Assembly: GCA_965206615.1 (NCBI GenBank)
Contig: CBDBKI010000002.1
Coordinates: 1 to 64,000 of the forward strand
Origin: VXNE01 sp965206615
Lineage (GTDB): Bacteria > Pseudomonadota > Gammaproteobacteria > Pseudomonadales > Azotimanducaceae
Length of the DNA stretch: 64,000 bases
Direction: 5' to 3'
This document shows, piece by piece, positions 26,003 through 34,825 of the stretch. The notes under the pieces are model-generated. The model searched no databases, was not told where the DNA came from, and was given only the letters and a program-made list of their open reading frames with translations. Positions within the stretch are counted from its first letter, which is position 1. Each line of letters begins with the position of its first letter. Position numbers and translations under genes: made by a program.

Positions 26003-26816
26003 CCGTCAACTCCTTGTCCCTTGCCGTCGTCAGACCGGGAAACGACACGTCGAGCACGGAACCTGACTGCTTGAGATCCAGCAAGCCCAGCCGCTTGGCG
26101 TCCCCGGCAAGATCGAGCAGTTTGCCGGGGTCCGAGTCCAGTACGCCGGCCCAGGATGTCTCGAACAGCCGGTACCCGCGCCGCCCGGGCAAGTATCCGA
26201 GAAGAAGCGCGAACGCCGTGGCGGCCGGCGTTGCCTCCACCCGCTCCCTGACCTTTCGACTCCTGCCCCGTAGATGACCGGATTGGGTCCACGAAGACAG
26301 GGTGTTTCGCACGATCGTGTCCAGCGTCGCCTCGTTGAAACGCGTTCCCGCCGAACTCGCGAGCGCTTCTTGAACGGACTGACGCATTAACTCAACCCCT
26401 GCGGGAACCTGGATGATCGCCGCCGCTGTCGCCCTTAGTAGCGGGTCGCGCGCCAACCCCATGAGCAATGCGAGAAGGGGTCGGCTCGGATGGTTTCCGC
26501 CCCACAGCCGTCTCAGGACGCGGAACAGCGGCACCCTTTCGTCAAGCGCGTAGAGCTCCTTGAGTCGCTGGAACGAGATCGCGCGAGTCGCGCCGGTGTG
26601 CTTCCCCAGACAGTTCTCGATCAGCACCGCATCTCGGTACGCGGCTAGTACCGCTTCGCCCGGAACCGACTCCAGCAACAGCGATAGCTCTGCGAGCATC
26701 AGGGTGCGACTGCTGTGGGTGCCGCGCTCCCCCGATCGATATCCCATCCTCGTCGCCTGGACGGCACCTAGCCCGCCCATTTCGCCTTCGAGATGCCATG
26801 CGTCGTTGGACCACAT
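25989..26816 (-). CDS. brxA: BrxA (DUF1819) BREX protein
   Basis: 275 residues, first gene of the operon. It has the all-helical DUF1819 look (AELSLLLESVP, ISFQRLKELYALD, RRLWGGNHPSRPLLALLMGLARD, cited as scattered pieces). The C-terminal winged-helix-like part ends in LDLKQSGSVLDVSFPG. BrxA proteins are small DNA-binding helical proteins in the systems studied. The first 35 residues are poorly family-like, and a start a little downstream (about 26747) is possible. The 96 bases before it contain the likely operon promoter, but no clear -35/-10 pair was picked. It is transcribed away from the integrase remnant. Confidence 0.85.
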   Translation of the reverse strand: MWSNDAWHLEGEMGGLGAVQATRMGYRSGERGTHSSRTLMLAELSLLLESVPGEAVLAAYRDAVLIENCLGKHTGATRAISFQRLKELYALDERVPLFRVLRRLWGGNHPSRPLLALLMGLARDPLLRATAAAIIQVPAGVELMRQSVQEALASSAGTRFNEATLDTIVRNTLSSWTQSGHLRGRSRKVRERVEATPAATAFALLLGYLPGRRGYRLFETSWAGVLDSDPGKLLDLAGDAKRLGLLDLKQSGSVLDVSFPGLTTARDKELTVGTN

Positions 26817-26912
26817 GCGGTCAGTATAACGCGTTTTCTATCGGTTGGCTTCGCTTCGCCTGCCAGTATGCAGGCGGCAGTTGTAGGACCGCGGCATCTC
26901 CGCGGGGCCGTT

Positions 26913-28140
26913 CTACGCTTCCTCAATGCTGAGGTATTCCGCCCACGCCTCCATCAGCTTCCGGCGCTTCTCGAAGAGATCACTCCGCGCGTAGGCGGCC
27001 TCGACCTTGTTCCTGACCGTGTGGGCCAGCGCCGCCTCCATCACGGCATGCGGCGCATTCGTCTGCTCGGCCGCCCAGTCCCGAAAACTGGACCGGAAGC
27101 CGTGGGTGACGGTCGCAAAACCAAGCTCGCGGAGCAGCTTCGAGTGGGCGTTCTCGCTCAGTGGCCTACCTGGCCGGGTTCCGGGAAACACCAACCCGTC
27201 GCCCTCGGACAGTTCCGCGGCTTCCTCAAGTACCGACACGGCGCGGGACGAAAGAGGCACGCTGTGCTCGCGGTTCGCCTTCATGCGTTCGGCTGGTACC
27301 GTCCACATTGCCCCGCCGATGTCCATCTCCTCCCGCACTGCCTTGCGGACCTCGCCGGATCGCGCCGCCGTGAGAATCAGGAACTCCAGCGCAAGCTTCG
27401 AGGACGCGCTCGCGTTCTGGTTGGCCTTGACTGTCGCGAGGCACTCCGCGACCTCGTCGTACGGGAGCGCCGGGAGGTGCTGCACCTGGACGTCCCCACG
27501 CGGTTAGAGCTGCGTCGATCACGATGCCGGCTGGATCGTCAGTTCGGTGACCCTGGGCCACGGCCCAGCGGCAGAACGCGGAGATACGCTGTTTTACACG
27601 GCGCGCTGTTTCGCGCTTGTCGCTCCAGATGGGCATCAGGACCGCCATGACGTGACCGGACGTCACCTCCGCGACGGGAAGGTCTCCGATTACCGGGTGC
27701 ACGTACGTTTCGAGGCTCGACGTCCATACCTGCAGGGACTTCGGGCCGCGCCAGGTAGGCTGGTGCATCGCGATTATCGCATCGCGGCTTCCCGAAACGT
27801 CGGCCCCTTAGGGTTGCCCCCCTCAACTCGCGGGTCGCCACCACCGAGAGCGACCTTCCAACGTTCGAAGGCGAGTGAGCGCGCCTCCGCGAGCGTCATC
27901 GCCGGGTATCGCCCGATGCTGTTGTCGGTGCGGCTGCCTTTGAATACTGAGGCGCTGAATCCACGTCTTCGCGCCCCTCGGCGAGACCCGCAGGTACAAT
28001 CCGTGTTCGTCCGTGAGCTTCGCCGGTCCTTTGGCCGTTTCCACTCTTCGTACCGCGAGCTTTGCCAAGTCGTACCCCAAGTCGTACCCGGATTGCCGAG
28101 ATTTTCGGGGATTGTCTGTGACTCCGTCAAGAGCTCTCAT
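26913..28140 (-). pseudogene. P4-type phage integrase, decayed by several frameshifts
   Basis: Pieces of one integrase appear in alternating frames. An N-terminal DUF4102-like part (KLTDEHGLYLRVSPRGAK) runs from 28140. It continues in a second frame as YPAMTLAEARSLAFERW, in a third from 27768 with RPTWRGPKSLQ and VLMPIWSDKRETARRVKQRI, and in a fourth from 27485 with AARSGEVRKA, HGFRSSFRDWA, and AALAHTVRNKVEAAYARS. One lesion is an extra A in CTAACCG near 27510. Arginines, the H-x-x-R box and the final tyrosine survive, but not in one frame. It sits directly upstream of brxA and was probably the mover of an ancestral island. Confidence 0.85.
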
Positions 28141-28216
28141 CGGACATAAAATATTCCATTTATCAGTTTGTTAAGTTGAATTTCTGTTACTCCAAGGGTA
28201 CGGGTGACTGGTTGGT

Positions 28217-28576
28217 GTGGTGGACGCTGCCTCCACCACGCGCGGGGTGTCGATGGTCCCGACCTCAATCGCCTTCGATCTCACCGTGACGGGGCTGTTC
28301 ACGACGCTCGCAGTGGGGGGCTGTGTCCACCTGCTCTCGCTGTCTGACTACGATCAGCGTGACGCTGAGAGATTGCGTCCCTCGCCCTGCGCGTTCCTCA
28401 AGGTGACGCCGAGCTACTTCGCCGTCCTTGGCCAGCTTGCTGACGAGCTGGCGCGCCAACCGAACGGCAAGACTGACCGCCGAGCACTGCGGGACCAAGC
28501 GAATCGACGGCAGCAACGGTTGTCGCTCACAGAAGCAGCTCAGAGGATCGACAACGTTTTGGGAGAGGATAGTTGA
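28217..28576 (+). pseudogene. NRPS adenylation-domain remnant with internal deletion
   Basis: The open frame of 119 residues matches two separate parts of an NRPS adenylation domain. TSIAFDLTVTGLFTTLAVGG and FLKVTPSYFAVL come from the A4-A5 region. These jump directly to QPNGKTDRRAL, the A10 motif with its lysine, followed by what looks like the start of a carrier-domain linker. The middle 200 or so residues and the whole N-terminus are missing. There is no other NRPS sequence in the window, so this is leftover DNA from a lost cluster or a passenger of island rearrangement. Its stop overlaps the next start (TTGA). Confidence 0.6.
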
Positions 28577-29811
28577 CCCCGCTCGCGGTTTCGGTGCAGA
28601 CCGTCCGGCGGTTCATCCTCGGCTGCCAAGGACTCTGGCCCGGACGGCGGTCGGCCGGCCGTCCCGGCGCCCGTAGGGCTCTGCACCAGTCAGGCCTGGT
28701 CCAAATCGACCCGTTGAATGTGGTCGGCCGGAGCCACGATCTCGCGCTGCACGCCCGTGTGTGGGACTATCGCCCCGAGCATCTCGACCACCTGCTATAC
28801 ACGAGCCGCGAGTTCTTCGACTACGGCGGGACGCTGTACGTGCTGCCCATGGGCGAGCTCCCGTATTGGCGGGTCCATATGGCGCGTCGTGCGGCCGAGG
28901 AGAAGTCGCGCGCGTTCGCGGCAGAGCATGAGCAGCTTCTGGAGGCGCTCCGGGAGGACGTCTCGTCACGAGGGTCGGTAGCGAACCGGGACTATGCCGG
29001 GCGGGGGCGTCGGGGGACGTTCCGCTCGGACAAGGATACGGCCCGCGCCCTCCGACATCTCTGGTTGACCGGTGAGCTGATGACATACGGGCGCCGGGGA
29101 TTCGAGCGGCTCTACGCCTTGCGCCGTGACGTCGCACCGGTCGAGGTGCGGCACGCGGCGACGGCAGACGAGGCCGACGACTTCTTCGCCCGCAAAGCGC
29201 TCGCGCTGCTGGGCCTGGCAACAGCCCGCGACTGGGCCCATCGGTTCCGGCACCTCGCCCGCCGCCGTTCGGATCCTGACGGGGAGCGTCGCAGACTGGA
29301 CGAGCTCCTGACGTCAGGCGCGGCGGTACGAACGCAGATCGGTGATGGGCCCGCACACTACCTGCTTGGGGAGCGGGCCAGGCAGCTGGAAGCCGTGCAG
29401 AGTGGATCGGTACCTCGAGCCTGGCGCACCCCACGCGCGGACACGCTGACCGAGGCCACGTTCCTGCCGCCGCTAGAGTTCGTCACGGCGCGCGGCCGGG
29501 CCGCGAAATGGTTCGAGTTCGACTACGTCTGGGAGGTGTACAAGCCCGCCGCCAAACGGCGATGGGGCTACTACGTGATGCCCATCTTGCATGGCGATCG
29601 GCTCGTCGGGCGAGCGGACCTGCGGATCGATCGGGCTGCCCGCACGCTGATCGTCCCTCACTTGTGGCTGGAGCGCTCCGCTAGCGCGCGAGACGCTGAT
29701 CTCGTGCGAGCGATCGGCCTCGGGTTGCGCCGGTTGGCGGAATGGGCTGGTGGAGACTACGTACATATCGACGCCACATCTCCCGCCCGGCTCCGGGTGC
29801 CACTCGCCTGA
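28573..29811 (+). CDS. YcaQ-like winged-helix (HTH_42) DNA-repair-type protein
   Basis: 412 residues from TTG 28573 (GAGAGGAT just upstream). Family marks are VQTVRRFILGCQGL at the N-terminus, QIDPLNVVGRSHDLALHARV, YDY-type aromatic runs, and a C-terminal FEFDYVWEVYKPAAKRRWGYY with GRADL. This is the winged-helix DNA-binding family of E. coli YcaQ/AlkX, which includes glycosylases that open interstrand crosslinks. Full length compared with the family's roughly 400. Its last 131 coding bases plus 63 downstream bases recur at 6689-6882. It is not part of BREX and is read towards fic. Confidence 0.85.
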   Translation: MTPLAVSVQTVRRFILGCQGLWPGRRSAGRPGARRALHQSGLVQIDPLNVVGRSHDLALHARVWDYRPEHLDHLLYTSREFFDYGGTLYVLPMGELPYWRVHMARRAAEEKSRAFAAEHEQLLEALREDVSSRGSVANRDYAGRGRRGTFRSDKDTARALRHLWLTGELMTYGRRGFERLYALRRDVAPVEVRHAATADEADDFFARKALALLGLATARDWAHRFRHLARRRSDPDGERRRLDELLTSGAAVRTQIGDGPAHYLLGERARQLEAVQSGSVPRAWRTPRADTLTEATFLPPLEFVTARGRAAKWFEFDYVWEVYKPAAKRRWGYYVMPILHGDRLVGRADLRIDRAARTLIVPHLWLERSASARDADLVRAIGLGLRRLAEWAGGDYVHIDATSPARLRVPLA

Positions 29812-29874
29812 TCGATCCTCGATTAACCCCGAGTCAGGAGGGTAGTAAGCACGATTTGCGCGAGTGGCCGAGCT
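29681..29874. repeat. Repeat B copy 2: 3' end of the ycaQ-like gene
   Basis: The native context of the 194-base repeat; the other copy is at 6689-6882 in the same orientation, 22,992 bases away. It comprises the last codons and stop of the ycaQ-like gene and the following spacer. Confidence 0.9.
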
Positions 29875-29933
29875 GTGTCCCGATCACAGCCGTCGTCCAC
29901 GGGTTCCGGCACGTGAACGGGGTGCCACGAGGG

Positions 29934-31289
29934 TCACTCGGTGGAGGAGACGAGCGTATGCAACCGGTCTTCGAGGCCTGCGTTGGGGCGAAACACCAGT
30001 CGCTTGCCCACCTTGCGCTGACGCACCAGGTCCAGGTTGGCCAGGTGAATGAGATCCGTGCGTGCCGTCTGGTAGGAGACGTTGTGCGATCGCCGATGAT
30101 TCTGGATCGTATACGCGACGTTGCCGTGCTTCAGCATGTGCGCAACCAGGGCGACTTGACGATGGTTGAGCATCTCCGCCAGGTTCGCGCCACGAAGTAT
30201 GGCCTCCAAAGCTCGGGCGTCGCGCATCTTGCGGTCCAGGTAGCGGTGCAGGGACTTGATGGCCCTGAGGATCACGCGAAGGTTGTAGTCGATGAAGTAC
30301 GTGACGTCGTTCTCGTCGGTTTCCGAGTAGAGATATGCCCGGGCGTATTGCACCGGTGCCTTCCTGATGATCGTCGAGATTGACAGAAACTCGGTCAGCC
30401 AGTAGCCGGATCTCAGCATGGACCAATAGAACAGTGCCCGCGCGGTTCGACCGTTCCCGTCAACGAATGGATGGTCGTAGCCGATCATGAAGTGAAGCAG
30501 AATGGCGCGAATGACCGGATGGAGGAACTCGTCGTCATCTGGCGTATTGGCGAAGGCGATCAGTTGATCGATCCTGGCCTTCGACTCTTCGGCGTCCGGA
30601 GGCGTGTGAAGGATCGTCCCGTCTCGTTGGTCCACGACATGGATGTCCTCTGATGGACGCCTTAGCCGGCCGACCGCGGAGGCGTCGTCCAGGGTGCCGT
30701 GAGTCAGTAGCCGTTGCGTTTCCAGCAGGATCTCTTCGGTCAGGTGATTGTGCGTGTGCTCTCGAAGAAACTCCATTGCGTGATAGTTGTTGACTATCAT
30801 TCGTTCGCTAATGTCTCGAGGGGAGCGCCCCGACCTCAGAAGTTCCTTGGCGACGCGGCGGGTGGTTGTGGCTCCCTCAAGCTGACTTGAGGTGATGGCT
30901 TCCTCGATGAGTGAGCTGATCATGTACCGATCGCGAGCGCTGGAGTTGACGCCGTCGGGCGTGTCGTGAACCTCGATCCGTCCGCTCGCGTCCCGGTCGA
31001 CTTGATGGAGTTGCCGGTAGACGTAGCCGGAGTCAGCGAACCAGAACGGACTCCCGAGTTTGTCCCGGAAGGGCAGCTCGTGGCGAGACCCTTGGCGCTG
31101 ACTCTTGATCGCAAACCACCATTCGTCGCGGCTGAAACCATCGGGGTGCGGCAGAAAGCGCAGCTTGTCCCAATGAGGGTACCGTCCTGGTGGGAGGCGA
31201 CCGATGTCCGCGCTGTAGATTTGTCCTAACCTCTTGGCATCTTTCGGAAAAAGTTCGTAGAGTGTCTTGGGCGTGACGGGCATTCGCAT
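29934..31289 (-). CDS. Fic-domain protein (adenylyltransferase-type) with C-terminal winged helix
   Basis: 451 residues. The catalytic Fic motif HPFVDGNGRTAR lies near residue 268. An upstream inhibitory helix TSSQLEGA (near 134) has the S/T-x-x-x-E-G form that places a glutamate in the active site, so the enzyme is probably self-inhibited. The C-terminus (SYQTARTDLIHLANLDLVRQRKVGKR, read as a region near 415-440) is a winged-helix-like part often seen in large Fic proteins. Fic enzymes usually transfer AMP from ATP to a target hydroxyl. A strong palindrome lies just upstream at 31326-31362, which suggests self-regulation through the C-terminal domain. No Fic antitoxin gene is adjacent. Confidence 0.9.
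   Translation of the reverse strand: MRMPVTPKTLYELFPKDAKRLGQIYSADIGRLPPGRYPHWDKLRFLPHPDGFSRDEWWFAIKSQRQGSRHELPFRDKLGSPFWFADSGYVYRQLHQVDRDASGRIEVHDTPDGVNSSARDRYMISSLIEEAITSSQLEGATTTRRVAKELLRSGRSPRDISERMIVNNYHAMEFLREHTHNHLTEEILLETQRLLTHGTLDDASAVGRLRRPSEDIHVVDQRDGTILHTPPDAEESKARIDQLIAFANTPDDDEFLHPVIRAILLHFMIGYDHPFVDGNGRTARALFYWSMLRSGYWLTEFLSISTIIRKAPVQYARAYLYSETDENDVTYFIDYNLRVILRAIKSLHRYLDRKMRDARALEAILRGANLAEMLNHRQVALVAHMLKHGNVAYTIQNHRRSHNVSYQTARTDLIHLANLDLVRQRKVGKRLVFRPNAGLEDRLHTLVSSTE
30678..30868. repeat. Repeat A copy 2: internal part of fic
   Basis: The native context of the 191-base repeat (Fic residues about 141-204); the other copy is at 5027-5217 in the same orientation, 25,651 bases away. 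Two differences are seen between the copies. Confidence 0.9.
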
Positions 31290-31325
31290 CTGAGAGCGTC
31301 TCGTGGTCAGCCGCGATGAATTGTC

Positions 31326-31362
31326 AATAACCTACTAATTGTCTGCAAATTAGTAGGTTATT
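31326..31362. promoter_or_regulatory. Perfect 15-bp inverted repeat upstream of fic (operator candidate)
   Basis: Arms AATAACCTACTAATT (31326-31340) and its exact complement (31348-31362) are separated by 7 bases, in an AT-rich stretch that stands out from GC-rich surroundings. It begins 37 bases before the fic start on the side where its promoter should be. A dimeric winged-helix regulator, possibly Fic itself, would fit. It has no downstream T-run in either direction that would favour a terminator. 31363-31494 holds nothing else recognisable. Confidence 0.55.
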
Positions 31363-31494
31363 GTCAACGTGAGTGCGACGTCGCCTGTGGGCAGCCAGCC
31401 GCCTCCACTCCTTTTGACGCTTCCGGTCCATCGACCCTGCGACTCGCTCGGTCGCCGCGAGGCCGTCGGCTCTCCATGCTCCGCGCGTTGCGGC

Positions 31495-32157
31495 TCAGTC
31501 CTGGCTCATGGCATCGGGCGCGAACAACCGCGCCCCAAGCTCCGATGCGAACGTGCGCTCGCCCCTGGGCGAGAGGAGCCGCAACTGGAACCCGGCCACC
31601 GCGCCCGCGACCACGGTCACGGGGATTCCGAGCCGTCGGTAGAGCTCCGCGAGCCCGTCCGGTTCGGGATGCACGGCCTGAAACGACAGCAGCTTGAGTC
31701 CCTGTGCCGAAGTCGTCGATGGGTGCGGCGTTGCGCCCCAATCGATGAAGAAAGGCAGGTGGTCCCCGTATGCGTGCCCCGCCGCGAACAGCATGGTCCA
31801 GGCGAGCAGGCTGCCGTCCGGCGTCGTTCTCGAACCCGCCGTCGGACCCGCGGCGGTCAGGCCCACCGCCTCGACCGCGGCCGCGGTGGCGGGCATGTCC
31901 CGGGTGCGGGCGGCAAATCCGCCGATGCCCGGCTCCGCGTATCCGACCAGCCGGGCGCCCAGCCCGCGGGGTTCATCAAGGGATGGATCGGGCGCCATGA
32001 ACTCCATGTAGGCGCCGTCACCGATCGATGCCAGCAGATTGGCTGTGCCGAGGCCCGGATGTGCGCCGCCGCCGGTCAGGGTCACGCCCGTATCGGCTTC
32101 GAACTCTTTCTTGAAGCGCTCCAGGCTCCCGATCAGGACGATGACGTGGTCGAGCAT
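31495..32157 (-). CDS. VOC / glyoxalase-like domain protein
   Basis: 220 residues from ATG 32157 with GGGAG seven bases before it; the frame stays open further upstream, but that stretch looks non-coding. It begins LDHVIVLIG, the usual first strand of the vicinal-oxygen-chelate fold, followed by GGGAHPGLGTANLLA and a YMEFMAP strand. A second module continues from about 110 (HLPFFIDWG). It resembles the Glyoxalase_3-like group. The substrate cannot be told. It is divergent from the S9 peptidase, and the 251 bases between them must hold both promoters. Confidence 0.8.
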   Translation of the reverse strand: MLDHVIVLIGSLERFKKEFEADTGVTLTGGGAHPGLGTANLLASIGDGAYMEFMAPDPSLDEPRGLGARLVGYAEPGIGGFAARTRDMPATAAAVEAVGLTAAGPTAGSRTTPDGSLLAWTMLFAAGHAYGDHLPFFIDWGATPHPSTTSAQGLKLLSFQAVHPEPDGLAELYRRLGIPVTVVAGAVAGFQLRLLSPRGERTFASELGARLFAPDAMSQD

Positions 32158-32408
32158 GATGGACTCCCAAAAATCGCTTCGCCTTGCACCCGCTGGCATA
32201 TTGGAGCGTTCGGCCGGGCATTGACAACCCGGGCGGACGGGAGCGAGTCTCAGCAGCCCGCAGTGGGCCGGTTGGGGTCGTGGCGTCCAGGCCTTCGGGC
32301 CCCGGGCACACGGGGGAGGACCCGACGGTCCGGCGACCGCCGGAGCCTCTCTGATCGCCCCCGCGTATTTCACCGGCGACATTTCGCTTCAGCCTGCAGG
32401 AGAATCCG

Positions 32409-34355
32409 ATGGCCACCCGCAGCAGACCCTTGCACCAGGACGATCTCTACCGCGCGAAGTATGTGGTGGGCGGTGTGCTCTCCCCGGACGGATCCACCGC
32501 CGTCTACGTCCTGTCCGAGACGCTCGGTCGCGGCGACGACGAGCGGCAGTCGAGTTCCCTGTGGCAGGTCGCCGTCCGCGGCGGCCGGCCGCGCCGGCTG
32601 ACCGGCGAGGCGGGCGACGACTCGAACCCCAGGTTCGCTGCGGACGGCCAGTCGGTGTTCTTCCTGTCCAGCCGCACCGAGGTCCAGCAGTTGTACCGCA
32701 TCCGGCTCGACGGGGGCGAGGCCCGACCACTGACCGACCTGCCGCAGGGCGTCACGGCCTTCGATGTATCTCCGGACGGAAGGACCGTGGCATTCAGCGC
32801 GCTCGCGGCTGTGCCCAAACCGCCCGGACCGACCGACCATGTGCGCATCACGCGAAGCTGGTACCGCTTCGACGGGTTGGGCTATCTCCAGGATATTGGC
32901 CAGGCCATCCATGTCATGCCCAGCCGAGGGGGCAAGCCCAGCGCCATCACCGGGTTCGACGGTGTCATCACGGACATCGCCTGGTCGCCGGACGGCACAC
33001 GGATCGCCTACCACCTCACCGGCGCGCCGGAACACGACTTCATGGGCGGCAGCTTGCGGGTCGTCGATCCCGGCAGCGGGCGGGAGGAGACCCTGGTCGA
33101 CGGCCGGATGATGCAGAGCCTCTTCTGGTGCGACCCCGGGCGCCTGGGCTTTGTGGGGTTCCCGAACGGCGACATGTCCCGCCAGCCGCAGCTGTTCGTC
33201 ATCGGCGTTGAGGGCAGACGGGCCCGGTCCCGCGGCGCCGGGCTGGATCTGGCGGTCGGCGGGCTGCTGCAGATCAACTCTCCCGCCGCGCGCGTGGCGT
33301 CACGGGCGGTGGTCGGTGGTGGCGGTGCCACCGCGTGCCTGCCGGTCTCCGTGGGCGGCGAGGGACGCATCTACCGCTTCGCGCTTGGCGGTCGGGAAGA
33401 CTGCGAGGCGGTGGTGGGCGGCGAACGCATCGTGACGCTGCTCGACGGCAACGACCGGCACCTGCTGTTCGCGGTCCAGACGCCCAATACACCCCCGGAA
33501 CTGGTCCTGTTCGATATCGACACGGGAGCGGAACGCGCGCTCACGCGTCACAACCGGACCTGGCAGGCGCGTATCCCATGGCCGGAAGTCGAAGCGGTGA
33601 CCGCGCGGGTCGGCCGGGCCGGCGAGGTGGAAGGGTGGGTGCTCAAGCCGGCGCATGCAACGCCGCCGTACAAGACCATTCTGTACATCCACGGCGGCCC
33701 GCACGCCGCGTTCGGACACAGCTTCAACGCCGACTTCCAGGAACTGGTCGCTGCCGGCTATGCACTCGCCTACTGCAATCCGCGCGGCTCCACCGGCTAC
33801 GGCGACGCCTTCTCCACCGCCATCCTCGGCCGCTGGGGCAAGCCGGAGCATCAGGATTTCGATGCCTTTCTCGATCGGCTGGTGGAGGCCGGCATCGCCG
33901 ACCCCGACCGGCTCGGCGTCACCGGAGTGTCCGGGGGCGGGCACCTCTCGGCCTGGCTGATCGGCAACTCCCGGCGTTTCAAGGCGGCCGTGCCGGAACA
34001 GGGGGTCTACAACATGTTCAGCATGTGGGGCGTCTCGGATGCCGGCACGGTGCTGATCAGCCTCGAGATGGGAGGCGATCCGCACCGCATCCCGGACCGC
34101 TACTGGGCGCTGTCGCCGCTGGCGCATGCACACAAGTGCCGCACGCCGACCCTGCTCATCCAGGGCGAGAACGACATCCGCTGCCCCATGCAGCAGGCGG
34201 AGGAGTTCTACACCGCCCTCAGGCATGCCGGCTGCGACGTCGAGCTGCTGCGGCTTCAGAACTGCTCGCACGCACTGGAAGTCACAGGACCGCCGCCCCT
34301 GCGGCGCTATCGCATGAATGCCATGCGCGAGTGGTTCGACCGGTATCTGGCCTGA
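32409..34355 (+). CDS. S9-family (prolyl oligopeptidase-type) peptidase
   Basis: 648 residues from ATG 32409 with AGGAGA at the right distance. Residues 1-380 form a beta-propeller with repeated VSPDG/WSPDG blades (LSPDGST, VSPDGRT, WSPDGTR). The C-terminal alpha/beta-hydrolase domain has YIHGGPH (oxyanion region), the nucleophile serine in GVSGGGHLS near residue 520, an aspartate in GENDIRC and the histidine in CSHALE. This is the acylaminoacyl-peptidase/DPP-like layout. No signal peptide, so cytoplasmic. It probably trims short peptides. It is a single gene, followed by a convergent toxin-antitoxin pair. Confidence 0.92.
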   Translation: MATRSRPLHQDDLYRAKYVVGGVLSPDGSTAVYVLSETLGRGDDERQSSSLWQVAVRGGRPRRLTGEAGDDSNPRFAADGQSVFFLSSRTEVQQLYRIRLDGGEARPLTDLPQGVTAFDVSPDGRTVAFSALAAVPKPPGPTDHVRITRSWYRFDGLGYLQDIGQAIHVMPSRGGKPSAITGFDGVITDIAWSPDGTRIAYHLTGAPEHDFMGGSLRVVDPGSGREETLVDGRMMQSLFWCDPGRLGFVGFPNGDMSRQPQLFVIGVEGRRARSRGAGLDLAVGGLLQINSPAARVASRAVVGGGGATACLPVSVGGEGRIYRFALGGREDCEAVVGGERIVTLLDGNDRHLLFAVQTPNTPPELVLFDIDTGAERALTRHNRTWQARIPWPEVEAVTARVGRAGEVEGWVLKPAHATPPYKTILYIHGGPHAAFGHSFNADFQELVAAGYALAYCNPRGSTGYGDAFSTAILGRWGKPEHQDFDAFLDRLVEAGIADPDRLGVTGVSGGGHLSAWLIGNSRRFKAAVPEQGVYNMFSMWGVSDAGTVLISLEMGGDPHRIPDRYWALSPLAHAHKCRTPTLLIQGENDIRCPMQQAEEFYTALRHAGCDVELLRLQNCSHALEVTGPPPLRRYRMNAMREWFDRYLA

Positions 34356-34408
34356 GCGGCCGGGGCGGCCCCGCCTGAAGTGAGTACGGCCATCCCTGGC
34401 TCCTCCAA

Positions 34409-34825
34409 TCATCGGCCCCAGGCCTGCGGTGTAATCACCGAACTATCCGCGGGGGGTGCTTCGAGCAGGAGCCGATCCCCTGTGATGAGCGTACTCCCCG
34501 AGTAGTCGCCGAGGAGCGTCCAGAGATGGTCGTCGCCCGGATCCGGAGCACGCCCTGCGACGCCGCGTGGCTCTCGCCAGATGGCGTTGGCGGCAAGCTC
34601 GGCCAACACGGCATCGACCTCCGCCTCCGTCAAGCCATGTCGGCCAGTGAGCTTGGGTCGCAACAGGACCGACCGATACTCGGCCAGCAGTGCGGGGGAA
34701 AGCAGATGGATCAAGGACCCGGAGAGCATCGCGTCCAGCACTCGCGTGACGGGACTGCTTCTCGCGCCGGAGATCAGTCCGGCGACCACCACATTCGTAT
34801 CGACCACGAATACGGGTGGGGTCAT
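34409..34825 (-). CDS. PIN-domain toxin of a type II toxin-antitoxin pair
   Basis: 138 residues with the PIN fold pattern: VVDTNVVVAGLISG at the N-terminus carrying the first aspartate, LAEYRSVL, DPGDDHLW with further acidic residues and TLITGDRLLL. PIN toxins of this kind cut RNA with a metal ion bound by these acids. The start overlaps the antitoxin stop (ATGA), the usual antitoxin-first order. It matches the PIN_3-like group and not classic VapC. Confidence 0.88.
   Translation of the reverse strand: MTPPVFVVDTNVVVAGLISGARSSPVTRVLDAMLSGSLIHLLSPALLAEYRSVLLRPKLTGRHGLTEAEVDAVLAELAANAIWREPRGVAGRAPDPGDDHLWTLLGDYSGSTLITGDRLLLEAPPADSSVITPQAWGR

Noticed and set aside
6689..29874. Repeats B as attL/attR of an integrated element
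   Set aside because: 194 bp is too long for a normal att core. The full ycaQ-like gene is on the inner side at the right, and repeat A does not fit simple integration. The fragment at 6689 begins mid-gene with no 5' part.
31326..31362. The palindrome before fic as a terminator
   Set aside because: It is AT-rich, has no trailing T-run, and no gene ends into it from either side.
1..31400. A tRNA gene as the island's integration site
   Set aside because: No cloverleaf-like sequence or tRNA 3' end was seen near 5, 7, 26.8-28.2 or 31 kb.
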